Part shown: piece after piece, positions 25,769 to 34,136 of the stretch | Position numbering within the stretch: the stretch's first letter is position 1 | Layout: each line of letters begins with the position of its first letter | Origin: JASFBA01 sp036172265 | GTDB taxonomy: Bacteria > Chloroflexota > Chloroflexia > DTKN01 | Assembly (NCBI GenBank): GCA_036172265.1 | Contig: JASFBA010000007.1 | Coordinates: forward strand, 1-64,000 | Direction: 5' to 3' | Length of the DNA stretch: 64,000 nucleotides | Translations under genes and position numbers: made by a program | The notes under the pieces: generated by a model | What the model saw: only the letters and a program-made list of their open reading frames with translations | The model's database searches: none | What the model was told of the DNA's origin: nothing

Positions 25769-28201
25769 ATGGATCGAAGCCAAGCCTCCACCACTTTTAT
25801 TCCGGTCACCCTGCTCGGCCTTTTTCTCCTTTCCGCCGCTACTCTACTCTTTGAGATCAACCTGACGCGCCTCTTTTCGGTGGCCCAGTTCTATCACTTT
25901 GCTTTTATGGCGGTCAGCCTAGCCATGCTGGGCTATGGGGCCAGCGGGACGGTGCTGGCCCTTTTTCCTTCCTGGGCCCAGCGCCGGCCGCTTCCCTTCC
26001 TTGCCCTGGCCTGTGCTCTGAGCAGCGTCGGGGCCTACCTCCTGAGCAACGCTTTCCCCTTCGATTCCTTTACCATCGTCTGGGACCGCCGGCAACTTGT
26101 CATCCTGGCGCTGGACAACCTGGCTCTGGCCGTCCCCTTTTTCTGTAGCGGGGCCATCCTGGGCCTCCTCTTTATCCTGGAGCCAGGGGCTTCCGGCCGC
26201 TTCTACGCTGCCAACCTGGCCGGATCGGCCCTGGGATGCCTTCTGGCCCTGGTGGTTCCGCCCCTTCTCGGCGGCGAAGGCACCGTCCTTCTGAGCGGGC
26301 TTCTTTCTGCCCTGGCAGTGCCGGCCCTGGGGGGCGGCCGTTTCTTACGTGGAGCGGGGTTGAGCGTTGCGGCGCTTTACCTGGCCGGCTTGCTCTTTTC
26401 CCCTCCTTTCCTGGAGGTGGGCCTTTCGCCCTACAAGGGTCTCAGTTACGCCCGCCAATTTCCCGATTCGAGCGTTACCTTCCGTCGCTGGAACAGTTTT
26501 TCCCGCGTGGATCGGGTGCAGAGTTCGGCCATCCGCTCTCTGCCCGGCCTGAGTTACGTCTATCTCAAACCCCTGCCACCCCAACAGGGCCTCTTTGTGG
26601 ATGGAGATGACCTGAGCGCGGTGCTGGAACTTGACCCGGGGCTGTTGGAAGAAAAACCCCTGCCCTCTGTGCTCGATTTTACCCACTACCTGCCCACGGC
26701 CATCGCCTACCAGTTGCGTCCGGGTGGACAGGCCCTGATTCTGGAGCCGCGTGGGGGACTGGAACTCTGGGTGGCTCTGGCCCAGGGAATGGCGGGGGCA
26801 ACTGCCGTGGAGTCCAACCCCCTCGTCGTCGAAGCGGCCGGCGCGATCTACCGTCATCCTCGTGTTACGGTGGCGATGGAAGATGCCCGCAGTTTTGTCC
26901 GGCGCACCCCCGAGCGCTACGATGTGGTGACACTGGCCCTGAGTGCGCCTTACCGTCCCATCCAGTCGGGAGCCTACAGCCTGGTCGAGGATTACCATAA
27001 TACTGTTGAGGCTTTTGGCGACTACCTGGCACGATTGCGACCGGGAGGCATCCTGGCCGTCTCTCGCTGGCTGCAAATGCCGCCCAGCGAGGAGTTACGC
27101 ACCTTTGCCCTGGCCCTTACGGCGGTGGAGCGGGCCGGTGGGGACCCGGCCCGGCAGGTGGTGGCGTTTCGCGGCTATGCCACACTAACCTTGCTGGTAA
27201 AAGCCGAACCGTTTATGCCGGCCGAACTTGGGGCCATCCGCCGCTTTGCCAACGAGCGAGCCTTTGACCTGGTTTATGCTCCCGACATACGGCCGGAGGA
27301 AACCAACCGCTATAACGTTCTCCGCGAGCCGGTCTACTACGAGGCCTTTCGTAGCCTCTTGGAGACGGGGGACCGGCCGGCCTGGTATGCGGCCTATCCT
27401 TTCGAGGTGTCCCCTCCGGAGGACGATCGCCCCTTCTTCGGGCACTTTTTCAAGTGGTCCCAGATCGGGGAGGTGGTGGCCGAAGCGGGCCGGCGGGTGG
27501 AGCCGTTCGGCGGAGCCGGGTATCTGGTGCTGCTCCTCCTTCTGGCTCTGGCCCTGGGTGCGGCCGGGGTGATCGTCTTGCTGCCTCTGGTGTTTCGGCG
27601 GGGGGGCCGGCCGGCCGGCCCTTTGCCGGGTCGGTCGCCTTCTTTCCTTTCCATCCTGGCCTATTTCGCCTTTCTCGGCCTGGGCTATCTCCTGGTGGAA
27701 ATCCCCCTGATCCAGCAGTTCATCCTCTTCCTGGGACATCCGGCCTATGCCCTGACGACGGTGCTCTTTGCCCTGCTTTTTTTCTCCGGCCTGGGGAGCG
27801 CCTTTTCTTCCCGCCTGCCGCTGCGGCCGGCGCTGGCCCTGCTGCTCCTTGTGCTCCTTCTTTACCCCTTCATCCTCCCTGCGCTCTTTGCCCTGACGCT
27901 GGGATGGCCCCTCTGGGGACGCCTTTTCCTAAGCGTGTTTGCGCTTTCCCCGGCCGGAGTGCTCATGGGCGTCCCGTTCCCGGCCGGCCTGCGCCGGCTG
28001 GAAAGGCATGCCGGCCACCGCATTCCCTGGGCCTGGGGGGTCAACGGGGCGGCCTCGGTCGTGGCCGCGGTGTTGGCGGCATTCCTTTCCCTCTCCTTCG
28101 GCTTCCGTTGGGTGCTCTTCTCCGGCGCGTTCTGCTACGCTCTGGCCTGGGTTTCTGCCGGTCAAGGCCTGGGGTTGCCTCCAGGCGGCGACTCCCCGTA
28201 G
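25769..28201 (+). CDS. Membrane-embedded spermidine synthase-like protein
   Basis: An 810-residue protein. N-terminal helices (about 6-210) begin with a FLLSAATLLFEINLTRLFSV signature common to membrane SpeE-like proteins. A soluble Rossmann domain (about 245-580) shows ALILEPRGGLELWVAL, ATAVESNPLVVEAA and a DARSFVRR segment typical of spermidine-synthase-type methyltransferase folds. About 7 further helices end the protein. The family's activity is uncertain; polyamine synthesis is not shown. Its last 40 bp overlap the 3' end of the convergent PCMT gene. Confidence 0.75.
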   Translation: MDRSQASTTFIPVTLLGLFLLSAATLLFEINLTRLFSVAQFYHFAFMAVSLAMLGYGASGTVLALFPSWAQRRPLPFLALACALSSVGAYLLSNAFPFDSFTIVWDRRQLVILALDNLALAVPFFCSGAILGLLFILEPGASGRFYAANLAGSALGCLLALVVPPLLGGEGTVLLSGLLSALAVPALGGGRFLRGAGLSVAALYLAGLLFSPPFLEVGLSPYKGLSYARQFPDSSVTFRRWNSFSRVDRVQSSAIRSLPGLSYVYLKPLPPQQGLFVDGDDLSAVLELDPGLLEEKPLPSVLDFTHYLPTAIAYQLRPGGQALILEPRGGLELWVALAQGMAGATAVESNPLVVEAAGAIYRHPRVTVAMEDARSFVRRTPERYDVVTLALSAPYRPIQSGAYSLVEDYHNTVEAFGDYLARLRPGGILAVSRWLQMPPSEELRTFALALTAVERAGGDPARQVVAFRGYATLTLLVKAEPFMPAELGAIRRFANERAFDLVYAPDIRPEETNRYNVLREPVYYEAFRSLLETGDRPAWYAAYPFEVSPPEDDRPFFGHFFKWSQIGEVVAEAGRRVEPFGGAGYLVLLLLLALALGAAGVIVLLPLVFRRGGRPAGPLPGRSPSFLSILAYFAFLGLGYLLVEIPLIQQFILFLGHPAYALTTVLFALLFFSGLGSAFSSRLPLRPALALLLLVLLLYPFILPALFALTLGWPLWGRLFLSVFALSPAGVLMGVPFPAGLRRLERHAGHRIPWAWGVNGAASVVAAVLAAFLSLSFGFRWVLFSGAFCYALAWVSAGQGLGLPPGGDSP

Positions 28202-28938
28202 CCGGTGAGCGGAACAAATGAAACATAATCCAAAGCCTCGGCCCGCACTTCGCCGGCCTGTTGGGTGAAACGCCACAGTGTTTGCCAGCCTCCGCGGGGG
28301 CCGATGGGGATAACCAGTCGGCCGCCCTCCTTGAGTTGCTCCACAAGCGGTGGCGGCAGGTGGTCGGGGGCAGCGGTGACGATGATGGCGTCGTAGGGGG
28401 CATGCTCCGGCCAGCCGAAGTAGCCGTCGCCCTGGGTGAGGTGTATCTGGCCGTAGCCCAACCTCCGGAGGCGTTCGGCGGCCTGGGAGGCCAGTTCCGG
28501 GATGATCTCGATGCTGTAGACCTCCACATAGCCCAGTTCGGCCAGCACGGCCGCCTGGTAGCCGGAGCCGGTGCCGATTTCCAGGACCTTTTCCCCCGGC
28601 TTCAGTTGCAAGAGTTCTGTCATCCAGGCGACGATATAGGGCTGAGAGATGGTCTGGCCGTAGCCGATGGGGAGCGGGCGGTCGTCATAGGCCAAGTCCA
28701 GGTAGTCAGCCGGTACGAAGAGGTGGCGGGGCACGCTCCGCATCGCCCGCAGCACGTCGGGGTTGGAGACGCCCCGGGCGACGATGGTTTCCTCCACCAT
28801 TCGCAAGCGCTGTTCGGTATAGAGGTCCTGGACAGTGGGAGAAGGGAGAGGCGGCGGGGTCACCGGAGCGATCGGAGGAGCACAGGAGAGAGCCCCGATA
28901 ACCAGGATGAGCAAAGCCAGATCAAGGTATATGCGCAT
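28162..28938 (-). CDS. pcm: Protein-L-isoaspartate O-methyltransferase with export signal
   Basis: A 258-residue PCMT that methylates isoaspartyl residues in damaged proteins. The SAM site VLEIGTGSGYQAAVLAEL (split here as motif I and helix), GYGQTISQPYIVA and GDGYFGWPEHAPYDAI are all canonical. Unusually, it begins with a hydrophobic signal (MRIYLDLALLILVIGALSC) that ends in a cysteine at residue 19, so it may be an exported lipoprotein, followed by a Pro-rich linker. ATG 28938 has AGGGAAAAG upstream. It starts 7 nt after the editing-domain gene. SAM supply outside the cytoplasm would be a problem, so the topology is worth testing. Confidence 0.86.
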   Translation of the reverse strand: MRIYLDLALLILVIGALSCAPPIAPVTPPPLPSPTVQDLYTEQRLRMVEETIVARGVSNPDVLRAMRSVPRHLFVPADYLDLAYDDRPLPIGYGQTISQPYIVAWMTELLQLKPGEKVLEIGTGSGYQAAVLAELGYVEVYSIEIIPELASQAAERLRRLGYGQIHLTQGDGYFGWPEHAPYDAIIVTAAPDHLPPPLVEQLKEGGRLVIPIGPRGGWQTLWRFTQQAGEVRAEALDYVSFVPLTGYGESPPGGNPRP

Positions 28939-28945
28939 CTTTTCC

Positions 28946-29356
28946 CTAAAACGAGACAAAGACCTTAGCCAGGCTTTCCCCGTAGACGGCCAGTTCCCAG
29001 GAGCAGGTATAGCCGAACGGGGTGATGGCCACCTGGTGGCCGTTCTTCTGGAGCCGGACGGCCAGTTCCTCCAGGAAGGCCTGGGCAAAGTCGGGGGGCG
29101 ACTTGCTGGAGGAGAGGTGGGTGAAAGAGTGCAGGACGACGGTACGAAACCCCCGCTTGCCGGCCAGCCATTTGATCTGCTTGAGAAGGCGGGAGAAGAC
29201 GGAGGCGCGCTTCTGGACATCTTCCTCCTCGCAGTGGACGAAGACGACCACGGCATCCCGCACTTCCTGCGGCGGCGGAGGAGGGCCGGCCTCCGGGATG
29301 GTGGGAGCAAAGGGCGCATAGGCAAAATGGGAGGAAAGGAAGAGCAAGGCTTTCAC
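28946..29356 (-). CDS. Stand-alone archaeal-type threonyl-tRNA synthetase editing domain protein
   Basis: A 136-residue protein resembling the N-terminal editing domain of archaeal ThrRS (PF08915, DTD-like fold), which removes Ser from tRNA-Thr. The order VVVFVHCEEEDV, VVLHSFTHLSSSK, FLEELAVRLQKNGHQVAITPFGY matches the archaeal domain. The catalytic lysine expected shortly after PFG (PFGYYK in archaea) is replaced: this protein reads PFGYTCSW. The conserved His in the HLSS segment is kept. It may act in trans, or have another role. It lies between the histidine kinase and the PCMT genes on one strand. Confidence 0.78.
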   Translation of the reverse strand: MKALLFLSSHFAYAPFAPTIPEAGPPPPPQEVRDAVVVFVHCEEEDVQKRASVFSRLLKQIKWLAGKRGFRTVVLHSFTHLSSSKSPPDFAQAFLEELAVRLQKNGHQVAITPFGYTCSWELAVYGESLAKVFVSF

Positions 29357-29366
29357 GGAACCTCCA

Positions 29367-31439
29367 CTACGGCTCGGCCGGCGCGGCTTCCTGGGGAGGG
29401 CGGTAGGGGAAGGAGACGATGGCTACGGTCCATTCGCCGTCACGTTGGAGGGAAAAGGTGCCCCCCAGATCGCGGGTGACCAGGGCCCGGACGATCTGCA
29501 GTCCTAGCCCACCCTCGCCTTCTACGCCTTCCTCCGGCCCCTGGCCGTCGTCCCGCACCTGAAGGACCACCTGCTGGTCGGCCAGGTAGGCGTCTATGAC
29601 CACAGTACCCTGTTCCCGGTGGGCGAATCCGTGGGAGATGGCGTTGGAGAGGAGTTCGTTAACCACCAGAGCCAGCAAGGTGGCCTCTTTGGAACCGATG
29701 GGCAGGGCCGGCTCCTCAACGGCCTGACAGCGCAGGTTCAGGCCGGGTCGAATCAGGTGTGCGCTGGCCACTTCCAGCACCCGTCGGGCCACGGCCTGCA
29801 CGGTGGTGACGCCGAGCGTTTCCTGGCAGAGGAGGTCATGGACGGCGGCGATGCTTTGGATGCGTGAGGCGCTTTCCAGGAGCAGGCGTATCCCACGGGG
29901 ATCGCGCAAACGGCGCATCTGCATATTGATGAGCGAGGCCACAGCCTGCAAATTATTGCGCACCCGATGGTACATCTCTTGGAGGAGAGTGGACTTCATC
30001 TCCAGGGTCCGACGCAGTTCGCTGTAGAGACGGGCGTTCTCGATGGCTAGGGAAGCCTGGTCGGCGAAGATGCTCAGGAGGTCCACGGCTTCGGGGGAAA
30101 AGCCCTCCGGGCAATCGGTATGCAGGCAAAGGGTGCCCAAGGGTTCTTCTTTTCCTCGCAGGGGGATGCAGAGCATGGCGGAAAATTCGGACCAGCGGGT
30201 TGCCTGTCCGGCCTCTGTCTCCTCGTTGGCGGAGATAACGATGGGCCGGCCGGCGGCGGCGATATGGGCATGAATGGCTTCGTTCCGCAGCCACCACCGG
30301 AGGCGGGCCGCCCGGTCGTCGTCCAGTCCCCAGAAGGCGACGACGGAAGGTTCATACTTCGGAGGAAGCCACTCCACGATCACGGCCAGGTCGGCCTGCC
30401 CCAATTTGGCCGCCTGTTCGGCGATCAGGCCTAGCGTCTGTTCGAGTTCCAGGGTGCCGGCCACCATAGCCGAGACCCGCTGGAGCGTGGTCAGTTCGTC
30501 CACCTTACGGCGCAGGCGCTGGTCGGTCTCCTGGTAGAGCCGGGCATTCTCCAGGGAGATGGCCATTTCCCCGGCCACCGTTTCCAGGAACTTGATTTCC
30601 TCGGGCGTATAGGTGCGCACCTCGCGGGTACGCACGTTGATCACACCGACCAGTTTTTCCACCGTGTAGAGGACGATGGGCACGGAGAGGAGGGATCGGT
30701 AGGGGTCTTCGTGCAGGATCGGTTCGTAGAGGAAGTGGGGGTCCTGGCGCACGTCGGCGACGGCGACCGGCCGGCCCTGCTGGGCGGCCCAGCCGGTAAC
30801 CCCGTTTCCCAGCCGGATGCGCAGCCGGCCTTCGGCCTCCGGGTTGAGGCCGACGGAGGCGCCCAGGATGAGGGTCCCCCGCTCCGGTTCAAAGAGGTAG
30901 AGTTCACACACCTCCACCTGCATAACCTCGGCCACGGTACGCACGACCAGATGGAGCGTTTCATCCAGGTCCAGCGAGGAGTTGGCGGCGCTGATGACCT
31001 TGTGCAGGGCGGCCAGTTCGTTCATCCGGGCGGTCAGTTCCGCCGAACGGCGTTGGGCGGCGATTTCCTCACGGCCCTGGACATAGCCGGCCAGGAGTTC
31101 GGAGAAAAAAGCCAGGCGCACCGTTTCGGCCTGGACCTCTTCGCCCGCAGGGAGGGAACGGAGGTGGGTTGAGAGGGCACGGACGGCAGCGATGGACTGT
31201 TCGGCCAGGACGGATACGGGGTGTTCCTCCTCAGCCCAGCGCCGGCCCTCGGCCTGAAGGAGGGCGAGGGCCCGGGCCGGGTCGTCCTGAGCAAGGGACT
31301 GAGCCATCACCTCGAGCAGGCGGCCTGTCCCCTCCTGGCTTTCGGAGCGGGCCTGGTCCAGGGCCTGAAGCAGAAGGCTACGGGCCTGGGGTGAAAGTTC
31401 CTGCACGGCATTCCCTAGGACGCACCGATCCTGATCCAC
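29367..31439 (-). CDS. GAF-domain sensor histidine kinase (HisKA_2 type)
   Basis: A cytosolic kinase of 690 residues. An N-terminal helical region (about 1-140) precedes two GAF domains (about 145-310 and 325-480). The HisKA_2 box EMYHRVRNNLQAVASLINMQ carries the phospho-His, and a HATPase domain (NELLSNAISHGF, DDGQGP, GGLGLQIV) follows. The start codon is uncertain: GTG 31439 has AGAGGTG upstream and leaves about 53 nt of leader from the promoter at 31499-31527; a TTG at 31481 would leave only about 11 nt. No response regulator is adjacent. It reads divergently from the rpmH operon. Confidence 0.88.
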   Translation of the reverse strand: MDQDRCVLGNAVQELSPQARSLLLQALDQARSESQEGTGRLLEVMAQSLAQDDPARALALLQAEGRRWAEEEHPVSVLAEQSIAAVRALSTHLRSLPAGEEVQAETVRLAFFSELLAGYVQGREEIAAQRRSAELTARMNELAALHKVISAANSSLDLDETLHLVVRTVAEVMQVEVCELYLFEPERGTLILGASVGLNPEAEGRLRIRLGNGVTGWAAQQGRPVAVADVRQDPHFLYEPILHEDPYRSLLSVPIVLYTVEKLVGVINVRTREVRTYTPEEIKFLETVAGEMAISLENARLYQETDQRLRRKVDELTTLQRVSAMVAGTLELEQTLGLIAEQAAKLGQADLAVIVEWLPPKYEPSVVAFWGLDDDRAARLRWWLRNEAIHAHIAAAGRPIVISANEETEAGQATRWSEFSAMLCIPLRGKEEPLGTLCLHTDCPEGFSPEAVDLLSIFADQASLAIENARLYSELRRTLEMKSTLLQEMYHRVRNNLQAVASLINMQMRRLRDPRGIRLLLESASRIQSIAAVHDLLCQETLGVTTVQAVARRVLEVASAHLIRPGLNLRCQAVEEPALPIGSKEATLLALVVNELLSNAISHGFAHREQGTVVIDAYLADQQVVLQVRDDGQGPEEGVEGEGGLGLQIVRALVTRDLGGTFSLQRDGEWTVAIVSFPYRPPQEAAPAEP

Positions 31440-31498
31440 AGGCACACCTCTGTGCAAACTCCAACGGCGGAGAAACCACAACCGTTGTGGCTAAAGCT

Positions 31499-31527
31499 AT
31501 TATACCGCAGGTGGAGAAGGCTGGCAA
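31499..31527 (-). promoter_or_regulatory. Promoter for the GAF histidine kinase operon
   Basis: Minus-strand TTGCCA (31527..31522), 17-bp spacer, TATAAT (31504..31499). It is back to back with the rpmH promoter. Confidence 0.8.
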
Positions 31528-31539
31528 GAAAACCTTTAT

Positions 31540-31568
31540 TTGACGCCTTCAGCAAGTGCCGGTATAAT
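31540..31568 (+). promoter_or_regulatory. Promoter of the rpmH-rnpA-yidD-yidC-jag operon
   Basis: TTGACG (31540-31545), 17-bp spacer, TATAAT (31563-31568), 67 nt before the rpmH ATG. Near-consensus, as expected for a ribosomal-protein operon. Confidence 0.85.
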
Positions 31569-31634
31569 AGGGTATCTATGGAAACTTGGCCCGGAGGAGT
31601 GCATCCGGGTGTAAAACGTCTTGTGGGGGGCACA

Positions 31635-31796
31635 ATGCCAAAACGAACATACCAGCCCAAGGTTCTGCGCCGTCTGCGCAAGCACGGCTTTCGTGCCCGC
31701 ATGAAGACGGCGGCCGGCCGTAAGGTGCTCAGGTCCCGCGCCCTGAAGGGACGCTGGCGGCTCACCGTGAGCGAGGAGCCGCGTGGACGTAAATAG
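31635..31796 (+). CDS. rpmH: 50S ribosomal protein L34
   Basis: A 53-residue basic protein starting MPKRTYQPKVLRRLRKHGF, the universal L34 signature, followed by RARMKTAAGRKVLRSRALKGR. It is slightly longer than most L34 (44-47), with a C-terminal extension (LTVSEEPRGRK). ATG 31635 follows a GGGGGG tract. First gene of the conserved operon with rnpA, yidD, yidC and jag. Confidence 0.96.
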   Translation: MPKRTYQPKVLRRLRKHGFRARMKTAAGRKVLRSRALKGRWRLTVSEEPRGRK

Positions 31797-31800
31797 GGTC

Positions 31801-31855
31801 GCACCACGGTGCGGCCAAACGCTTCGGAAGCGCCAGGTTGCACCACAGTGTGGCC
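31801..31855 (+). repeat. Imperfect tandem hairpins between rpmH and rnpA
   Basis: GCACCACGGTGCGGCC (31801-31816) is repeated with changes at 31840-31855 (GCACCACAGTGTGGCC); each is self-complementary. Between them lies CGCTTCGGAAGCG (31820-31832), another hairpin. The region sits between L34 and the RNase P protein and could process or attenuate the message. Confidence 0.6.
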
Positions 31856-31871
31856 GGATCGGGAGCCCGGG

Positions 31872-32228
31872 GTGGAACGTCGCTACCGTTTGCGCGGGAG
31901 GAAACGTTTTCAGGAGGTTCGTGAACAAGGCCGACGTTGGGTCCACCCCCTAGTTGTGCTGGGAGGGCTTCCGAACGAGGTTGGAGTTACCCGGTGTGGT
32001 TTCATCGTCAGCCACAGGCTGGGCGACGCCGTAGTGCGCAACCGTATTCGGCGGCGGTTGCGGGAGGCGGTGCGATTGTGCTACCACCAGATTCGGCCGG
32101 GGTGGGACCTGGTCTGGATTGCCCGTCCACCGATCGGCCAGGCCGACTTTCCGGCCATCTCCGCCGCGGTGGAGGCGCTTTTGCAACAGGCCGGCCTGTG
32201 GGATGCCGGCGAGGATAGCGGTGCGTAA
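31872..32228 (+). CDS. rnpA: Ribonuclease P protein component
   Basis: A 118-residue basic protein that assists the RNase P RNA in tRNA 5' maturation. The N-terminal RLRGRKRFQEVREQGRRW and the RNR motif VVRNRIRRRLREAVR are canonical. GTG 31872 (VERRYRLRGRKRF) is preferred because the longer in-frame start at 31809 would translate the hairpin repeats. Overlaps yidD by 8 nt. Confidence 0.92.
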   Translation: MERRYRLRGRKRFQEVREQGRRWVHPLVVLGGLPNEVGVTRCGFIVSHRLGDAVVRNRIRRRLREAVRLCYHQIRPGWDLVWIARPPIGQADFPAISAAVEALLQQAGLWDAGEDSGA

Positions 32229-32430
32229 GGTTGCGCTTCTCCTGATCCGGCTGTACCAGCGGACACTCTCGCAGGTCCTCCCTCCGACCTGCCGCTTCGT
32301 CCCCTCCTGCTCGGAGTACGGCTACCAGGCGATTGCCCGGTACGGCATCCTGAAAGGAGGCTGGCTGGCGCTTTGCCGAATCGCCCGCTGTCATCCGTTT
32401 CACCCTGGAGGATACGATCCGGTGCCCTGA
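32221..32430 (+). CDS. yidD: Membrane protein insertion efficiency factor YidD
   Basis: A 69-residue protein helping YidC-dependent insertion. RLYQRTLSQVLPPTCRFVPS with CSEYGYQAI, then RIARCHPFHPGGYDPVP are the family hallmarks. Start GTG 32221 has GAGG at about 7 nt and overlaps the rnpA stop region, which suggests translational coupling. ATG 32203 is a possible alternative. Confidence 0.92.
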   Translation: MRKVALLLIRLYQRTLSQVLPPTCRFVPSCSEYGYQAIARYGILKGGWLALCRIARCHPFHPGGYDPVP

Positions 32431-32450
32431 GGGGCAGGAGGTTTCGATCG

Positions 32451-33437
32451 TTGGGTACCATCTGGAACGGTTTTGTCGTTGCTCTGGAAGAAACGTTAAA
32501 GTTCTTCTGGCAAATCACCGGGCAGGACGCCGCGCTGGCCATCGTTCTCTTCACCATCGCCGTCAAGGTGGTCCTCCTTCCGCTGACGGCAAGCCAGTTG
32601 CGCTCGACGCGGGAGATGCAGAAACTTCAACCCAAGGTGCGGGAACTGCAGAACCGCTACAAAAAAGACCGTCAGAAATTGAACGAGGAACTGATGAAGT
32701 TGTATCGGGAGCATGGGGTCAACCCGGCGGCCGGTTGTCTCCCTTCCCTGCTGCAATTTCCCATCTTCTTCGGGGTTTACTTCGCCATCCTGAACCTCAC
32801 CCGGTCCCTGGGACTGAGCACCCTCCTGGGGCGCTGGGTTGGCTTCTCCAGCGCAGAACTTCTAGGGCTGGGGGCGATCCCGGCCAACATCCAGGAAGGC
32901 CTTTCCCACGGCCTCCTGGCCCACCAGGCCGTCCTGTGGATGGAGAGCCTGGGCAAGCCCGATCCCTTGCACATCCTCCCCATCCTGGCCGGTGTCCTGC
33001 AACTTTTACAGCAGAAGATGATGACCCCTCGCGACGCCGATCCCCAACAGGCGGCGATGAATAACGCTATGCTCTTTATGCCGCTCATGATCGTCTTCAT
33101 CGGCTGGACCTTCCCGGCTGGCCCGGTGCTCTACTGGGTGATCCAGAGTTTCCTGGGCATCATCCAACAGTACCTGACCTCCGGCTGGGGGTCGCTCAAG
33201 GACTGGCTGCCCTTCCTGCCTGAGCGAAAGGTTGCCGAACGACCCAGACGTGCTTCTCCGCAACGTTCCCCAGAGGAGCGGCCACGCGGCTGGTTCGCTC
33301 GCTGGGTGGACCGGATGCTCACTCTTCAGGAGGAGGTTGCCCGAAAGGAAGGCCTCGCCGGGTCGGGAGAAAGTTCCCCGGAGACAACGCCGCCTGCTCC
33401 GCCTCCTGTGCCGAGGAAGCGCCGTAGCAGCCGTTGA
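32451..33437 (+). CDS. yidC: Membrane protein insertase YidC/Oxa1
   Basis: A 328-residue insertase of the short type without the large periplasmic domain of proteobacteria. The cytoplasmic coiled-coil loop (ELQNRYKKDRQKLNEELMKL) and HGVNPAAGCLPSLLQFPIFF are typical, and five hydrophobic helices follow from about residue 20 to 250. A basic, Pro-rich tail (residues 260-328) resembles the ribosome-binding tail of other bacteria. Start is TTG 32451, with AGGAGG 9 nt upstream; the in-frame ATG at 32373 lies inside yidD. Confidence 0.92.
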   Translation: MGTIWNGFVVALEETLKFFWQITGQDAALAIVLFTIAVKVVLLPLTASQLRSTREMQKLQPKVRELQNRYKKDRQKLNEELMKLYREHGVNPAAGCLPSLLQFPIFFGVYFAILNLTRSLGLSTLLGRWVGFSSAELLGLGAIPANIQEGLSHGLLAHQAVLWMESLGKPDPLHILPILAGVLQLLQQKMMTPRDADPQQAAMNNAMLFMPLMIVFIGWTFPAGPVLYWVIQSFLGIIQQYLTSGWGSLKDWLPFLPERKVAERPRRASPQRSPEERPRGWFARWVDRMLTLQEEVARKEGLAGSGESSPETTPPAPPPVPRKRRSSR

Positions 33438-33449
33438 GAGGAGGCGCAA

Positions 33450-34136
33450 ATGAAGCAAGGCATCACCATTCGCGCCCAGACGGTGGAGGAAGCCGTCCGT
33501 CTGGCCCTAGAGCACCTGGGGTTATCCCGCGAAGAGGTCGAAGTTCGGGTGCTGGAGGAGCCCGGGGCCGGGCCGGCCGGCAGCGAAGAAGCCCTTGTCC
33601 AGGTGACCCCCCTGGTGTCTCCGCCGGAGGAAGAAGTTGATCCCCGGCAGGTCGGCCTGGAGGTGTTGGGCGAACTCCTACGTCATATGGGAATGCAGGC
33701 CTACCTCAGCATCGGGGAGTATGCCGTCGAGCCGGGGGAGGCCCGGCCGATCCTGGAGGTGACGACAACGAACGAGCGCGACTCGGGGTTGCTCATCGGC
33801 CGGCGGGGAGAAACTCTGAACCGGCTGCAGTTCCTGGTTAACCTGCTGGTCAACCGGAAGTTGCATCGTTGGCCCGGCCTGCTGGTAGATGTGGAGCACT
33901 ACCGGCGGAGGCGCGATGCCTCCCTGCAGGATCTGGCCCGCCGCATGGCCGAACGGGTCATCCGTACCCGACAGCCGATCACCCTGGAGCCGATGCCGGC
34001 CTACGAACGCCGTATCATCCACCTGGCTCTGCGGGATAACTCCCAGGTGACCACCCAGAGCACCGGCGAAGGGGATAGCCGCAAGGTGGTCATCTATCCG
34101 GCCGGATGGGAACTTTCCCCGACTTCCTCGTCATAG
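33450..34136 (+). CDS. jag: Jag/KhpB RNA-binding protein (Jag_N, KH, R3H)
   Basis: A 228-residue cytosolic RNA-binding protein. Order: Jag_N (1-50), an acidic linker, KH domain (SGLLIGRRGETLNRLQFLVN, 112-131) and R3H (LEPMPAYERRIIHLALRDN, 179-197). It usually regulates cell elongation and division and pairs with KhpA. ATG 33450 follows GAGAGGAGG. Its 3' end overlaps the PfkB kinase gene by 31 nt. Confidence 0.93.
   Translation: MKQGITIRAQTVEEAVRLALEHLGLSREEVEVRVLEEPGAGPAGSEEALVQVTPLVSPPEEEVDPRQVGLEVLGELLRHMGMQAYLSIGEYAVEPGEARPILEVTTTNERDSGLLIGRRGETLNRLQFLVNLLVNRKLHRWPGLLVDVEHYRRRRDASLQDLARRMAERVIRTRQPITLEPMPAYERRIIHLALRDNSQVTTQSTGEGDSRKVVIYPAGWELSPTSSS

Noticed and set aside
32373..32450. 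An in-frame ATG upstream of yidC.
   Set aside because: It lies inside yidD. The TTG at 32451 has AGGAGG at the right distance and gives the family-typical N-terminus.
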